A stretch of 64,000 nucleotides of DNA from Undaria pinnatifida (taxonomy: Eukaryota; Sar; Phaeophyceae; Laminariales; Alariaceae). Below the pieces are notes generated by a model, which was given only the letters and a program-made list of their open reading frames with translations, was not told where the DNA came from and ran no database searches. The DNA is taken from NCBI GenBank assembly GCA_012845835.1, contig JABAKD010000010.1:8427599-8491598 (forward strand). Direction: 5' to 3'. The translations under genes were made by a program, and so were the position numbers. Of this stretch, positions 23,401 through 30,506 are shown piece after piece (positions within the stretch are counted from its first letter, which is position 1; the number at the start of each line of letters is the position of its first letter).

Positions 23401-25413
23401 TGAATGCTGCCCGCTTTCCCCCCCCCCCCCGCCCCCGCATACATCCGGAAGGTGCGCGGCACGTCGACCAGCCGGAACCCGGCCCCCAACAAGGACGACA
23501 ACAGCGGCGGAAGTCACCCGGCCGAGGAGTGGTTTAGTTCCGACTCTCGAAGGCTTGTCGCTACCTGGCAGGTAATGGATGGCTGTTGTTGGGTGAAACC
23601 AATAGTGTCTCTGTACACTGCCGTCGCTGTCTTTACCGGTCGGTTTTTTTCCTTGTCGGTGTTGAGCGCGTTGTTCGAGAGGGGGGGGAGGAAGCCTCCG
23701 CCAGTAGAGCAGTGGGCCGCGAGAGAACCATCCCTACCGCCCCACCCTCACCCCCTACCCCCCCCTCCGCTCGCTCGCTTGCTTTCGCGTGCTCACGATT
23801 GTTCAGGCGGGAAAGGGAGCAGCTTGGGGCGGTTTAGGAGGGGGTGGCGGTGGTGGCGTCGGAGTGTGGGAGGAGTTGCGGCCGGGGAGAGAGGCGTGGC
23901 TGGAACGGGGGCCTTGCATGGGCCGGGGGCGCCTGGCGGCGGTGATGTCGGACGAGGGGCTGGCGGCAGCTCTGCTGTGGCGCACAGAAAGAACCGAGCT
24001 GGAAAAGGTGACCACCTATGCTTGGGGAATAGGGATGGGGGAGGGGGGTAAGAGGTGTAGAGGTGAGAGGGGTTGCGGGGGTGAAAGGTGGAGAGAATGG
24101 GGAACGTTTGTATACCCTTTTCGGTGTCGCGGGTAACGGACGGTGAATAATGAATCGTTGGTCTCGTGGTGTCCTCGCCCCTTTTGTAGTCAGCAGTGCG
24201 CATACGATAGGTCCACTCCTTACCCGCGCAAACCTTTACGGTCATCACCGTTACATACCCTGCATTGCCCCCTTTCCCTCTCCTTCCCCCCCCCCCTCCG
24301 CGCGCCCTGTTTTTTTTTCTCCCTCCTTCCCACCAACAGGTATTCGAGTACAAGCTGGTTCTGGACAAGGTCAAGTCCACCCACGGCCTCGAACCCGTAG
24401 ACACCACGGCAGGCCGGCTCTTCAAACGCGCGAGGCCGGCCTTCCTCTCAGAACGCAGCACCACGGCCACCACCACTACTAGCAGCGGCAGCAGCGAACA
24501 TCTCGCCCGCTTCCAAGCCCGACCGGCGGCTCGCGCCGCTGGGTCGGGCTCAGGCGTAGCGGCCGTAGCGGCGGCGGCGGCCGCCGCCGCGGCCTCCGGT
24601 AACGCTACCCGCAAGCGAGCGAGGGACGGAGGCGGCGGGAGGGGGCTGGCGTTCGGGGCGGGGCTTGCGACGAGAGGACCCGGGGGGGGGGTGGGAGGGG
24701 GGCGAGGGGGAGGGACGGGTAAGGGGCTGCCGACGACGCTGGCCGCGTTGATGGCCCTGGCCGGGAAAGACCCGACCGAGTTTGCGAGGGTGAGGGGTCT
24801 GGGAGGCGCCCGCTGTGGGGTGGGGTGGGGCCGGGGGGGATTGTTGGTTGCGTGGTTGTTTGGCTATGTGTTCGTTTTTTTGTATGTTTGCGTGCTTGTT
24901 TTTGTGCTTGTTGTTTGCTTCTTCGAAGTCAGTCGTAGTGTTTGCCTTAAGCACGGCGTGTTTCGTTCATGCGCGATGAATGAGGTGTATTGCGGTAATT
25001 TTCTGGTAACGTCACTCGGAGTAAGTTCGGCAGAAATCCCAACCCCAGGTTACGAGCGCTAACGCTAACCCTAACCCATGTGACAACCCTAGCCCTGATC
25101 CGTCCTCCCTCTTTTACCCCCCCCCCCCCCCCCCCCTCCCCCTACCTTCACCTACTCGTATCTCTGCCCCGACCCCGATGTCTCGTGTTCTTAGTTGATC
25201 GAAGAAAACCCTCGACTCCTGGAACAATTGGAGAGAAGAGCGGCAGCCAGCACGGGCGGCCGCGGTGGGGGGAGTCGAGGACCTTCGCAGCAGCAACTCC
25301 ATCGGCAGGGAAGCGGTGGGGGTGGGGGGGCGGGGGCGGGGGACCCAAGGCGCGCCGCAGACCCACGGCGGGCGGACCCGCGGCGTGATCCGCGACGCCA
25401 GCAGCGGAAGTGA
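355..25413 (+). CDS. Gene A: large FANCI-like helical-solenoid protein, C-terminal part (18 exons)
   Basis: Exons: 355-531, 1490-1746, 2391-2589, 7361-7592, 8170-9065, 9316-9459, 10023-10888, 11600-11711, 13228-13410, 14067-14179, 14586-14788, 15187-15305, 21941-22105, 22663-22908, 23452-23571, 23807-24007, 24340-24789, 25195-25413. All introns are GT-AG and every phase agrees, giving 4902 nt with one terminal stop; the start is left of the window. The protein is mostly Leu/Ala-rich helices. From memory of human FANCI (1328 aa), the order and spacing of several segments match: the SC...LxxLxxL helices of exon 2, the alpha-solenoid of exons 3-4, the GIG...L(V)RALI block of exon 8 and the helix run of exons 9-13. 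FANCI pairs with FANCD2 on DNA during crosslink repair. Extra Ala/Pro/Gly stretches in exons 5, 7 and 17 make it longer. I could not align it. A different HEAT-type protein remains possible. About 130 residues expected between exons 8 and 9 are not found. Confidence 0.6.
532..1489 (+). other. Gene A intron (532-1489)
   Basis: Holds CTG triplets (610-635), a G16 run (920-936), C-runs (1010-1090) and a TTGGT-rich stretch (1313-1460). I see no conserved frame across it; the overlapping frames on both strands are low-complexity shadows. Confidence 0.5.
1490..1746 (+). CDS. Gene A exon 2
   Basis: Residues 60-145. Helix LLVRSCQALSAADLALSSL, then a Gly/Ala-rich loop, then helix TAALRKLHELGPSLAG. 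The exon ends in phase 2 (AG|GTGCGT) and its codon is completed by the first base of the next exon. The acceptor GGCGGCAG is purine-rich and so slightly weak. Confidence 0.6.
1747..2390 (+). other. Gene A intron (1747-2390)
   Basis: AT-richer than the exons. It carries a degenerate tandem repeat of about 27 bp built on GGCTAGGYARGACAG at about 2030-2145. No other feature seen. Confidence 0.5.
2391..2589 (+). CDS. Gene A exon 3
   Basis: Residues 146-211: ACEVICRHALSAVV, a GGGR turn, then AAVTVTTSLLLWVLEGDQES. This pair of helices sits where human FANCI carries its monoubiquitinated lysine (K523). The exon contains no lysine at all. Donor GAG|GTATGT, phase 0. Confidence 0.65.
3050..4860 (+). 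repeat. Dispersed repeat with internal G-tract subrepeats, copy 1
   Basis: Shares, in reverse complement, several blocks with 33585-34730: the CGATCGCGCG / GTGTGTGATACTCC block (about 3590-3640), the GGTCAACAGAGTGATGTTAG block (about 3690-3720) and the AAACTATAAATCC..TCTGACGG block. Within it a roughly 200-250 bp unit recurs (about 4040, 4290, 4530, 4690), each with GATGGCT, AAGATAATGA, GGTGGGGCGTTTGA and then a G-run of 9-20. No coding seen. Confidence 0.6.
4965..6112 (+). repeat. Direct duplication of a ~290-bp segment (4965-5243 and 5736-6037)
   Basis: Both copies begin CATGATTTTACCGTGC and end in AATAGGTTGGTAGTGTGG, 771 bp apart. A second block of about 68 bp (GCCTGTACTT..CACATTATTATTA) sits before copy 2 (5668-5735) and again after it (6043-6112). 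The copies have diverged by point changes and small indels. No coding sense. Confidence 0.7.
7361..7592 (+). CDS. Gene A exon 4
   Basis: Residues 212-288. Helix SLSHRLYLCHTAMEMV, a charged loop (SSDRRDGGTSGDKSRDK), then helix GEMMAGLAKQSHTLAVYIG. The start at AAAAG|GTC is chosen because it keeps phase 0 with exon 3; a CAG six codons downstream (7375-7377) would break phase. It ends in phase 1 at G|GTGAGA. Confidence 0.6.
7593..8169 (+). other. Gene A intron (7593-8169)
   Basis: No repeat or coding segment recognised. It ends in a C/T-rich tract (8020-8130) before the acceptor. Confidence 0.5.
8170..9065 (+). CDS. Gene A exon 5 with poly-Ala and poly-Pro insertions
   Basis: Residues 289-587. 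A Ser/Thr-rich start, then a helical block (APVIVALTLRLKVLALAAS; PALAGLVEILAFGLAKAG), a charged coiled-coil-like stretch (VRKAEEEKQAAAAAE), then long Ala, Pro and Pro-Ala runs, and a final segment KEPLLLVGDLFTPPGPGEAE. Acceptor CACTAG|GGGC restores the phase left by exon 4. Donor GAG|GTATGT. Long reverse-strand frames here are shadows of GC-rich coding. Confidence 0.7.
9316..9459 (+). CDS. Gene A exon 6
   Basis: Residues 588-635, a clean amphipathic helix pair (HEARLLACALPALRLLRHCL and GPLDAVGALLDFE). Acceptor TATCCAG and donor GAG|GTGGGA, phase 0 at both ends. Confidence 0.7.
9460..10022 (+). other. Gene A intron (9460-10022)
   Basis: GGTTTTG-rich first third, a C-run at 9788, then a 200-bp pyrimidine tract of CTTCC/CTCC units up to the acceptor. 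Nothing else seen. Confidence 0.5.
10023..10888 (+). CDS. Gene A exon 7
   Basis: Residues 636-924. Pro/Ser-rich start, Ala-rich helices (RLLLALLPPESPAPLHRLVL), a Gly/Glu-rich loop, a helix (LERSEGLRRQAVSALEGRVG), a Gly/Ser tract and a final helix pair (PELVNVPAVVVSLC; LQRRVLDLARR). A long pyrimidine tract (9820-10020) precedes the acceptor. It ends in phase 2 at AG|GTGGGG, matching exon 8. Confidence 0.65.
10889..11599 (+). repeat. Gene A intron with CTG/CTA triplet tract
   Basis: The first part is GA-rich (10895-11050). A long imperfect CTG/TTG/CTA triplet tract covers about 11155-11460, just upstream of exon 8. The Leu/Cys and Ser frames it makes are low-complexity artefacts. Confidence 0.6.
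11600..11711 (+). CDS. Gene A exon 8
   Basis: Residues 925-961: AVGIGPMTARVLCAALVRAL, then IGSIERYIEEAQPLGGR. The GIG-x(8)-L-x(8)-LI pattern recalls the SIGIKNN...VLIEY block of FANCI. Acceptor GATCGCAG, donor AGG|GTAAGC. Confidence 0.65.
11802..12173 (+). repeat. 186-bp tandem duplication in gene A intron
   Basis: Two adjacent units (11802-11987 and 11988-12173) are nearly identical. Each begins ACCCCAGCCCCGACCAAAAT and ends TCGGCGTTTGATAGGATA. The start of each is a GACCCCx hexamer-like tract. Divergence is a few substitutions, so the duplication looks recent. Confidence 0.85.
12174..13227 (+). other. Rest of gene A intron 8-9 (12174-13227)
   Basis: Holds a G-run (12293-12302), a short dispersed block GCCGTAGTCGTATGACCATA (12323-12380) that recurs at about 51805, a GGTGCT triplet stretch (12810-12840), a CACACC tract (12980-13040) and C/T runs. 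About 130 residues of a FANCI-like protein would be expected in this gap, but I find no exon with suitable phase and composition. Confidence 0.4.
13228..13410 (+). CDS. Gene A exon 9
   Basis: Residues 962-1022. A charged start (SEKDRDASRD), then helices CVCRVLGVIMAVADK and AGRVGLLLGGVVEALMPCLG, ending LPKPEVIRSALE. Acceptor AAACCAG, donor GAG|GTGCGC, phase 0 at both ends. Confidence 0.6.
13411..14585 (+). other. Two gene A introns around exon 10 (13411-14066, 14180-14585)
   Basis: Low-complexity content: G-runs (13430-13450), a GGT/GTT triplet tract (14215-14390) and C-runs (14515-14575). Only exon 10 stands out as coding between them. Confidence 0.4.
14067..14179 (+). CDS. Gene A exon 10
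   Basis: Residues 1023-1060: VLCCFVEGPRVSEVRRYSEP, then LATAARNVVAKW. It is the only exon found that converts phase 0 of exon 9 into the phase 2 needed by exon 11. The acceptor is TCGAAG after a good pyrimidine tract, donor TG|GTGCGT. Confidence 0.55.
14586..14788 (+). CDS. Gene A exon 11
   Basis: Residues 1060-1127. HRVDLHVHAWGARLLATLAA, then CAADALQALKPRG, a short acidic loop and TMLLPRLYAGLQKGLEDTG. Acceptor TCCTTAG; ends in phase 1 at ACAG|GTCAGG. Confidence 0.65.
15187..15305 (+). CDS. Gene A exon 12
   Basis: Residues 1128-1167: NRYRHRLSLLKGGKAQEQKG, then LDLDRKVLRLVRAACWAVQ. Acceptor ATATAG, donor CAG|GTGTGA. The next exon lies 6.6 kb away across the repeat-filled intron. Confidence 0.6.
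15753..15830 (+). repeat. Hairpin-bearing repeat, copy 1
   Basis: ACAAGGGCTCC is followed by a perfect 14-bp stem with a 4-nt loop (15764-15795) and then GGTAGGGCAGGGCAG. Related copies lie at 33067-33140 and 63052-63110. Confidence 0.75.
16560..16905 (-). mobile_element. tRNA-derived SINE, copy 1 (minus strand)
   Basis: Read on the minus strand, the head at about 16905 has an A-box-like CCGGTGGTCTAGTGGG and, about 45 bases on, a B-box-like GAGTTCGACACCC, as in a tRNA-type pol III promoter. The body then matches 30170-30505 over its length (AAAGTTAAATTT, GCTGAGA, GACCCCGGATCTGAGTTAC). Two copies sharing head and body make this a SINE family rather than a tRNA gene. Confidence 0.75.
18353..19285 (+). 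repeat. 468-bp tandem duplication
   Basis: TTATATATTGGACAGAGTGA starts at 18353 and again at 18821. The two units stay closely matched to about 19280 (GTTTTGTCTCGAAATTCTG), differing by small indels (for example an AATAC deletion near 18990) and a few substitutions. No frame is kept between the units, so this is not a gene duplication. Confidence 0.85.
19582..21023 (+). mobile_element. Non-autonomous hAT-type element (1442 bp) with 33-bp TIRs
   Basis: The ends are perfect 33-bp inverted repeats starting CAGGGATGTGTACGGAGTAA. The element is flanked by an exact 8-bp target duplication, CAATTTTG (19574-19581 and 21024-21031). CAGGG-type ends with 8-bp duplications are diagnostic of hAT elements. 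Inside each end is a roughly 400-bp array of ATCCGCTCCG/CTCCGTGAC motifs in inverted orientation relative to the other end, like the subterminal transposase-binding repeats of hAT elements. The middle (about 20000-20570) is T-rich and has no transposase, so it depends on an unlinked source. Confidence 0.9.
21095..21290 (+). repeat. GC-rich dispersed repeat, copy 1 of 3
   Basis: Shares CTCGCTC.., GGAGCCGCCCC-CGAAG-CGGCGCTCGAAC, GAATCGCATACT-AGGCC and ACTCCTGACC with 31640-31845 and 37080-37295. All three copies are in the same orientation. No coding frame is conserved. Confidence 0.7.
21941..22105 (+). CDS. Gene A exon 13
   Basis: Residues 1168-1222: VPLALMEEGLVDATVVAGVL, a Lys/Ser loop, then LFKIKAAAEAFRDMRKLIAE. 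The acceptor is CGCAAG; an alternative at TATTAG (about 21898) would add about 14 residues in frame. Donor GAG|GTGAGA. Confidence 0.65.
22106..22662 (+). repeat. Gene A intron with CTA/CTG triplet microsatellite
   Basis: From about 22283 to 22625 the intron is almost entirely CTACTG/CTACCA/CTACTA triplets. The tract ends about 40 bp before exon 14. Read backwards it gives long Ser/Val/Ala frames without other support. Confidence 0.8.
22663..22908 (+). CDS. Gene A exon 14
   Basis: Residues 1223-1304. NEAAKAIKSAEGVHIPGK, an Asn/Ser-rich loop, then helix SLLAALYASDRYLVALVNGT and EKLWAACEA. The last helices resemble the LLxxLxxxYxxLxALV region near the FANCI C-terminus. Donor GCG|GTTAGT. Confidence 0.65.
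22909..23451 (+). other. Gene A intron (22909-23451)
   Basis: GGTTT/GGTTC-rich low-complexity sequence with a GGGTT run (23045-23070) and a C-run (23420-23430) before the acceptor. Nothing else seen. The shorter flanking introns (23572-23806, 24008-24339, 24790-25194) are likewise only G- or C-rich. Confidence 0.4.
23452..23571 (+). CDS. Gene A exon 15
   Basis: Residues 1305-1344: a polar, probably disordered loop ending in EEWFSSDSRRLVATWQ. The acceptor CCGGAAG follows a C-run. Donor CAG|GTAATG. Phase 0 at both ends. Confidence 0.5.
23807..24007 (+). CDS. Gene A exon 16
   Basis: Residues 1345-1411. A Gly-rich loop, then VWEELRPGREAWLERGPCMG and VMSDEGLAAALLWRTERTEL. Acceptor TTGTTCAG, donor AAG|GTGACC. 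Confidence 0.6.
24340..24789 (+). CDS. Gene A exon 17
   Basis: Residues 1412-1561. VFEYKLVLDKVKSTHGLEPV, then a basic stretch (GRLFKRARPAFLSERS), a Ser/Thr loop, an Ala run, a basic cluster RKRARD that could be a nuclear signal, a Gly-rich tract, and TTLAALMALAGKDPTEFAR. Donor AGG|GTGAGG. Confidence 0.65.
25195..25413 (+). CDS. Gene A terminal exon and stop
   Basis: Residues 1562-1633. LIEENPRLLEQLERRAAAS, a Gly/Gln loop, then a basic tail with four DPRR repeats ending RQQRK before TGA. A basic tail of this kind could serve nuclear import or DNA contact (inference). The last 21 coding bases are repeated 34 bp downstream. Confidence 0.7.
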   Translation: MIEENPRLLEQLERRAAASTGGRGGGSRGPSQQQLHRQGSGGGGGAGAGDPRRAADPRRADPRRDPRRQQRK

Positions 25414-25590
25414 TCGGCGTGACCCTCGACGCCAGCAGCGGAAGTGACGAATGGAAAACCGTTTTTTTTTTTGACTGGTGACCGTTTGTATTTTTTACGA
25501 ATGGCCACCATTTGTGTTTTTTGTGAATGGCAACCGTTTGTATTTTGTGAACGGCAGCCATTTGTATTTTATGAATCGATGACCATTTTT
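25393..25590 (+). repeat. 34-bp duplication over the gene A stop, then a ~28-bp minisatellite
   Basis: CGACGCCAGCAGCGGAAGTGA occurs at 25393-25413 (ending in the stop) and again at 25427-25447. From 25448 a 25-30 bp unit built on GAATGGCAACCGTTTGTATTTT recurs about five times to about 25590, forming the start of the 3' untranslated region. Confidence 0.8.
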
Positions 25591-28230
25591 AATTATAAGG
25601 ATGGCTTATCCCTCTTCTGTACTCTTGTTTCCTTTTTTGTTTTTAAGCAATAGTGCTCTTTTGGCCATGGTCCGACATCGCGGCTGGCTACGAGTCTACG
25701 AGTCGTGGAGGAGCGTACCAGAGCAAGCAGGGGAAGATATATGCAGGAACTTGTGCCAGAGTGACCATACCTGTTAACCCGTTTAGAGCTGCACCCGCGG
25801 TTGTTTGGGGACAAAATATTTGGAATTAGTGTGGGGTCATTTTTTGCAGTGGTATAAGGGGTAATTATCGACGGTAGTGTTTTCGCATGGGGAGGAGAGT
25901 AGGACGGGCGGGGAGGGGGGAAGGGGGGGGGGGGGGGGGTGATCAAAATGAGCTCTCGAGGTACAGGTTGATTGTGGACAAGGAAGTGTGGATGGTGACC
26001 CCATGCTAGTTGTTTTGACGGTTTTGTGAGATGGAAGGCGGAGTCGGTCAGTCGGTTGATGTCCACGAGTGCGATTTCACCGATATTAGCCATCGGCCGA
26101 AGGTGAAAGACGTTAAACGAATAACCGCAGACCGCGGAAGGAAGCCGCGAAGACGTCGCCCGGCTAGCGCCCCACCGGGCTGTGTACTCCATGAATCGAT
26201 TCACAGCTCCATACATTTATTTACATACCGGTAGGTTTTGCTGCGCCTATTACCCTGTTCTTGCTGGGTAGCTTGTCTTGGATGGAGTAATCGAATCGTT
26301 CGTTCATTGTCTGAGTGAATCGGACCGAAAACTGAGACCGCATTTTTGTCCCAAACTTGGGTTCTTGTGATTGGGTCGATTTTACTACAACTGCAATTTT
26401 TGAACGGTTTCCCTCTTCAACCAAGTAAATGTCCTAGCATACTCTCGTTTTTGTTTGTGTGATTTTCAACTTACAACACCCAAACGCACTCATTGACAAG
26501 ACCACTATCAGTAATAATATAGTCCTACGATTGCTGCCCGCGTGCACCGAGCATCATCGCAGTTTGTGTGACCTAGCCCACCGAGTCTGAGCTTGCCCCA
26601 CGAGCTGTCATTATCGTATAGTACTAGTTCCCCCGTTAACCGGGGTTGTCTGTGACCTAAACCTCCTAGCTGTCTTGACTAAAAGCCATGCAACGGTACA
26701 CCTGTGGTTTCTACGCCACTTCGCGGCATCTATGAAAAATAGTATCAGCTCAAGGCCCAACAAACCAACAAACTGCCACGATACACCGACTCAAATCTCC
26801 GCGACATAGCGTTTGGTGGCGAACGGCCTTTGTCGAGGGAGATAACTGTTGTAGTACTGTAATATACTAATAACCGGCGGTACGGCCACGGCTCCGCCCG
26901 CGGCGCAAGGTCTGCTTTGCCCATTTGCTGTATTTATAATACATGCCACGATTTCGTTCCTGTTTAGACTACAGGCTTTTCCTCAGACGGCTACGAGCTT
27001 TTTATTATGGAAACGCTTTTTTCCGGGTGTCTGTCTGGTTTTTATAACGCAGCTGATTAACTTCCGCCTCAGGACACAGACAGCCACGCGCTCACGGCGG
27101 TGCGTCCGCCGCACGCATCTGGGAAGTCTCGCGGTCCTGCTCGCTGAGCTCGGCGAGCAATCCCGGAAAAATTCCCAAAAAGTTGACACCATCACTTACT
27201 TGCTCAAAGCCTTAGGTCCCTGTATTAAAGATAATCGCGCCCAGTATGTTGATGCTGTCCAGTTTATACTGGTGGGTTTTTCTTAATATCAAGTGAAATA
27301 TATACTGATGGAACCACCATACTGACGTCTTGACCAAGTCTCGAGTTCCAAGTCGAAAACAATCAGCATAAAGTACACAATAGACTAGTGGTGGCGGTCA
27401 ACACACACACACACATTTAGACTAGACTATATATATTATTATACCCAACGTACAAGATGATTAAATTATGCGATTGCTTGTGAAATCAACAAGGTCAGAG
27501 TTTTGTGATTACGCGATAACGCCACCACTAGTCGTGATCAATCAGTAGCTACTTGATTAAATTCAAATAACCCCAACATACTAATAACATAAACGCCAAA
27601 ATAGTCAATAAATCAAATCACCTTCGCCATCAATGCCACCAATACAGCATGATGATGAGAAGCAGCGAAAAGTGGGTTTAGGAGCCTCGCGCCTGCAGCC
27701 CATCTCGAGGGAAACCCCACTACAGCAACGCTGGCAAGCTCTCACCCTTTAAATCATGGATCAATCTAAAACCTCCGAATCAACCTAAAACCTTCGACGG
27801 TGCCATCTACATTCATGTGACTTTGCACGGAGCAGCGTCGGTCGGCCGTGGTGTGCTCGCGTCTCTAGGTCGAGGGTCACTCATTAACGGACAGCTGAGA
27901 AGAAACGTTTTCTTTTTCAGGGAGATGTATCGACCAAACAGCACGAACGAGCTTAGCACTTCGAGGCAAGATCCAACCCCGAGTTGGGCAACTTATCGCC
28001 CCCGTGAGCACGGATTATCCAAAAATCTTCAACGCTCTCTTCTATATACGGTCATGTGACCTTGTCCGGAGCCATGTACTACGTGGAATTACGAAAAATT
28101 AAAAGGCAACCATGCGTGCGGGAACTGTGTGTACTACTAGGAAAAGCATCTTCTCGGGGACCGAAAAAAAAATGCAACATAAGGAAGTGTGCTTTCGCGC
28201 GCGCCCAAAATAAGGAACAAAGTCAACCTG
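25591..28230. other. Intergenic, no gene recognised (25591-28230)
   Basis: Mixed AT-rich sequence with a G-run at 25920-25939 and a CA repeat at 27403-27414. Short frames on both strands have no domain-like content and I found no repeat partner within the window except weak similarity of the G-run area to the 4.5-kb repeat. Confidence 0.4.
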
Positions 28231-28336
28231 AGCCCGATTTCAGATGTCTTGTGAGACGGGCGGTACCGTACGCATCATAAAAAAAAACGTCCGGTTGTGC
28301 CAAGTTGTTGTGCCATTTTTTTTTTTTTTTTTCAAA

Positions 28337-28549
28337 ATGTTAGAAGAAGGTGTTATTGCTTTATTGGAGCATTATTATTGTGGACATAACAGTAATGACG
28401 TGGAAAACACACAACAAGCAAGATGTCCAGAACTACAAGATATATATGCTGTTCAGCGAGTGTTCAGGGCAAAGAAGCTGGTCTATACTGAAATTGGTGA
28501 GCACGTTCAACCAAGGTATCTATTGAAAACCGAAAGCTCAGCCAGATAG
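28337..28549 (+). CDS. Small uncharacterised ORF (about 70 aa)
   Basis: It begins at an ATG after a T16 run and reads MLEEGVIALLEHYYCGHN...., then VQRVFRAKKLVYTEIGEHVQ, to a stop. The composition looks protein-like, unlike the low-complexity frames around it, with regular hydrophobic spacing. I recognise no domain. It could be the start of a decayed transposon protein or chance. Confidence 0.2.
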   Translation: MLEEGVIALLEHYYCGHNSNDVENTQQARCPELQDIYAVQRVFRAKKLVYTEIGEHVQPRYLLKTESSAR

Positions 28550-28659
28550 TAGTAATGCTCAGTTGGCTCGCACGACTTTTGCTACACAACAGGCAGTAGT
28601 GGTCCCTCTCCGGCTGACACAACCGACAATATTCAGAATACCGCCTGTGCAGGTACACT

Positions 28660-29170
28660 ATTGAGGGTTTGGTGTTCCCACTACAGTGCCGATACCCTTA
28701 ATGCGGACTGTGTACCCTCGGTGGGGTCTCATGGCGTAGTTCAAACGCCGTTGGGTGGGCTCTGTGTCCCCGCCCTATAGACTACTCTTACAAATTCCCA
28801 AAAGAAGTGGACGAGAGCGATGTACTTGAAATACACTTTGGCCCACAGAGAGACAAATTTCTTCACGAGATGCCTGGAATCTCTACCCAATCCCCTGTTT
28901 ATGGGTTTTTCGGTCTAACGGTGTTGTGTTTGGACACAATAAATTGCTTTAACGCAAGCAGCTCTTAATTTAATTAAGTCACCGGTTGTGGGAAAAGGGC
29001 GTTAAGGCATGTTTCAAAGCGTGCCTTAAAGGCTAAGGGAGCCTGTCACCATCGGGGCAAATCAACGCTGAACAGTGCAAGCAAAGCGTCCCGATCAATA
29101 GCAACGCGCGCGTTCTAGGGGGAGCAAAAGTGTGGGGATTTAGATCGAGGCTGGGACTGTCCCAGGCGAT
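28660..29170. other. Intergenic with a short inverted repeat
   Basis: TTAAGGCA (29003) and TGCCTTAA (29022) form an 8-bp stem around a short loop. The rest has no feature I can name. Confidence 0.3.
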
Positions 29171-29271
29171 TATATGTACAGTTCCGGCCCCGCTACCCCC
29201 TCCCCCCGCCCGCCATGCTGTTTTGAAGATTGCATGAACACCACTCGGGCATTTTTAGCACTTCGTGTTGA

Positions 29272-29290
29272 TAGTAGTAGTAGCAGTAGC

Positions 29291-29335
<45 letters not shown>

Positions 29336-29336
29336 C
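29272..29336 (+). repeat. AGT triplet microsatellite
   Basis: About 21 units of AGT with a few AGC interruptions. The poly-Ser frame across it is low complexity. Confidence 0.9.
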
Positions 29337-29569
29337 TGATCGCTGGTCGTTCATTGGCCGGGGACCGTACGTACAGTAACCATCATCTATATCTGGGGAC
29401 GATAGGGTTCCATCCCAGGATCATATCCATCCACACATACATATACAACTCCGACAACCCAGGAACGAACACGGATATCACCAGGATTGATATCTCTCCG
29501 CAGTGTGGAAGTCCCCAACCCCACCTACCGGCCGATCTCGAGCATTATAACCGTGGAAAAAATCCTGAA

Positions 29570-30060
29570 ATGAGGCCAAAACAGTGCGTATTTGACTCGC
29601 ATAATGAATGGTCGAATATTCATGAAATACTTGCCCGCATAATCACCTCTTTCTTTGTCGTTGATCCAACACCGCAATTGTTTGCTGAAAATCCCGAAAT
29701 GGTCGAATATTCATGAAATACTTGCCCGCATAATCACCTCTTTGTCGTCGACGCAACACCGCAATTTTTTGCTGAAAATCCCGATTTCACGATTTTTCAT
29801 TCGCTTATTGGGTAAAAGCCTAAGCTCGCTAATATTGTCGCGGGCTTTCTTTCACACTACTCGCGTAGGGCAAAAATTCGCCATGCGACCGCAATTCTTA
29901 CGAAACGCTCGACCTCAGGATGAATCTGTACAGTTGGTACCCAGAGCGTCGAAGATAAAGCCATTCGGGGCATAAGAGCGATCAAATCGCCATGTCCCGG
30001 CATACTAACAGCCATTTATTGTCCAAAACAGATAGATAAGAGCAATCAATGAGCGCCTGC
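29570..30060 (+). repeat. Dispersed repeat pair, copy 1 (with 35315-35740)
   Basis: Shares CAAAACAGTGCGTATTTGAC, GCTGAAAATCCCGATTTCA, TGCCATGCGACCGCAATTC and AAATCGCCATGT-CCGGCAT with 35315-35740, in the same orientation. Copy 1 also has an internal duplication of the block GGTCGAATATTCATGAAATA (29612 and 29701). Confidence 0.8.
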
Positions 30061-30164
30061 GTCGGCTTGTCACAGGGTGATCTTGAATCGGAATACCCAC
30101 ACTCTGTACTGCTGTAATTACTTGGTGTAGATTGTCTGAAAAACTGTTCTCGTATTGTATCAGT

Positions 30165-30506
30165 TTTCCTTCCATCCCATGTATTGCCCTTGCAATACTC
30201 TCGCCCTCCCTCCCAGTATTGTAACTCAGATCCGGGGTCACATAGCGGACCCTCCTGCCCCCTCCCCACTACGGTAAATGCCTTAATTTTTATCGCGAGA
30301 ATAATTCAGCATTTTCTTCCCTTGTCGATTCGCGCCGAATTGTAGCGATACCCATGCTACTAGGGGTTCTCAGCAGTTTAGTTTATCCTTTTTTTGCATT
30401 TCTGCTAAAATAAAGTTAAATCTCACAACGCACGGTGGGAATCGAACCCAAGGACCAACGTTAGTAGTATTCGAGGGTCACCACTAGACCACCGGGGCGA
30501 CCGGTT
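30165..30506 (-). mobile_element. tRNA-derived SINE, copy 2 (minus strand)
   Basis: On the minus strand it begins CGCCCCGGTGGTCTAGTGGT (A box) followed by GGGTTCGATTCCCACC (a near-consensus B box). The body matches the 16560-16905 copy, including GACCCCGGATCTGAGTTAC near its far end. The better B box suggests this copy is closer to the source sequence. Confidence 0.8.

Noticed and set aside
25060-25080. CTAACCCTAACCC, telomere-like
   Set aside because: Only two units; no array. The same holds for AGGGTTAGGG near 54015.
30420-30506. tRNA gene on the minus strand
   Set aside because: A and B boxes are present but no closed acceptor stem, and the sequence continues into a repeated body; it is a SINE head.
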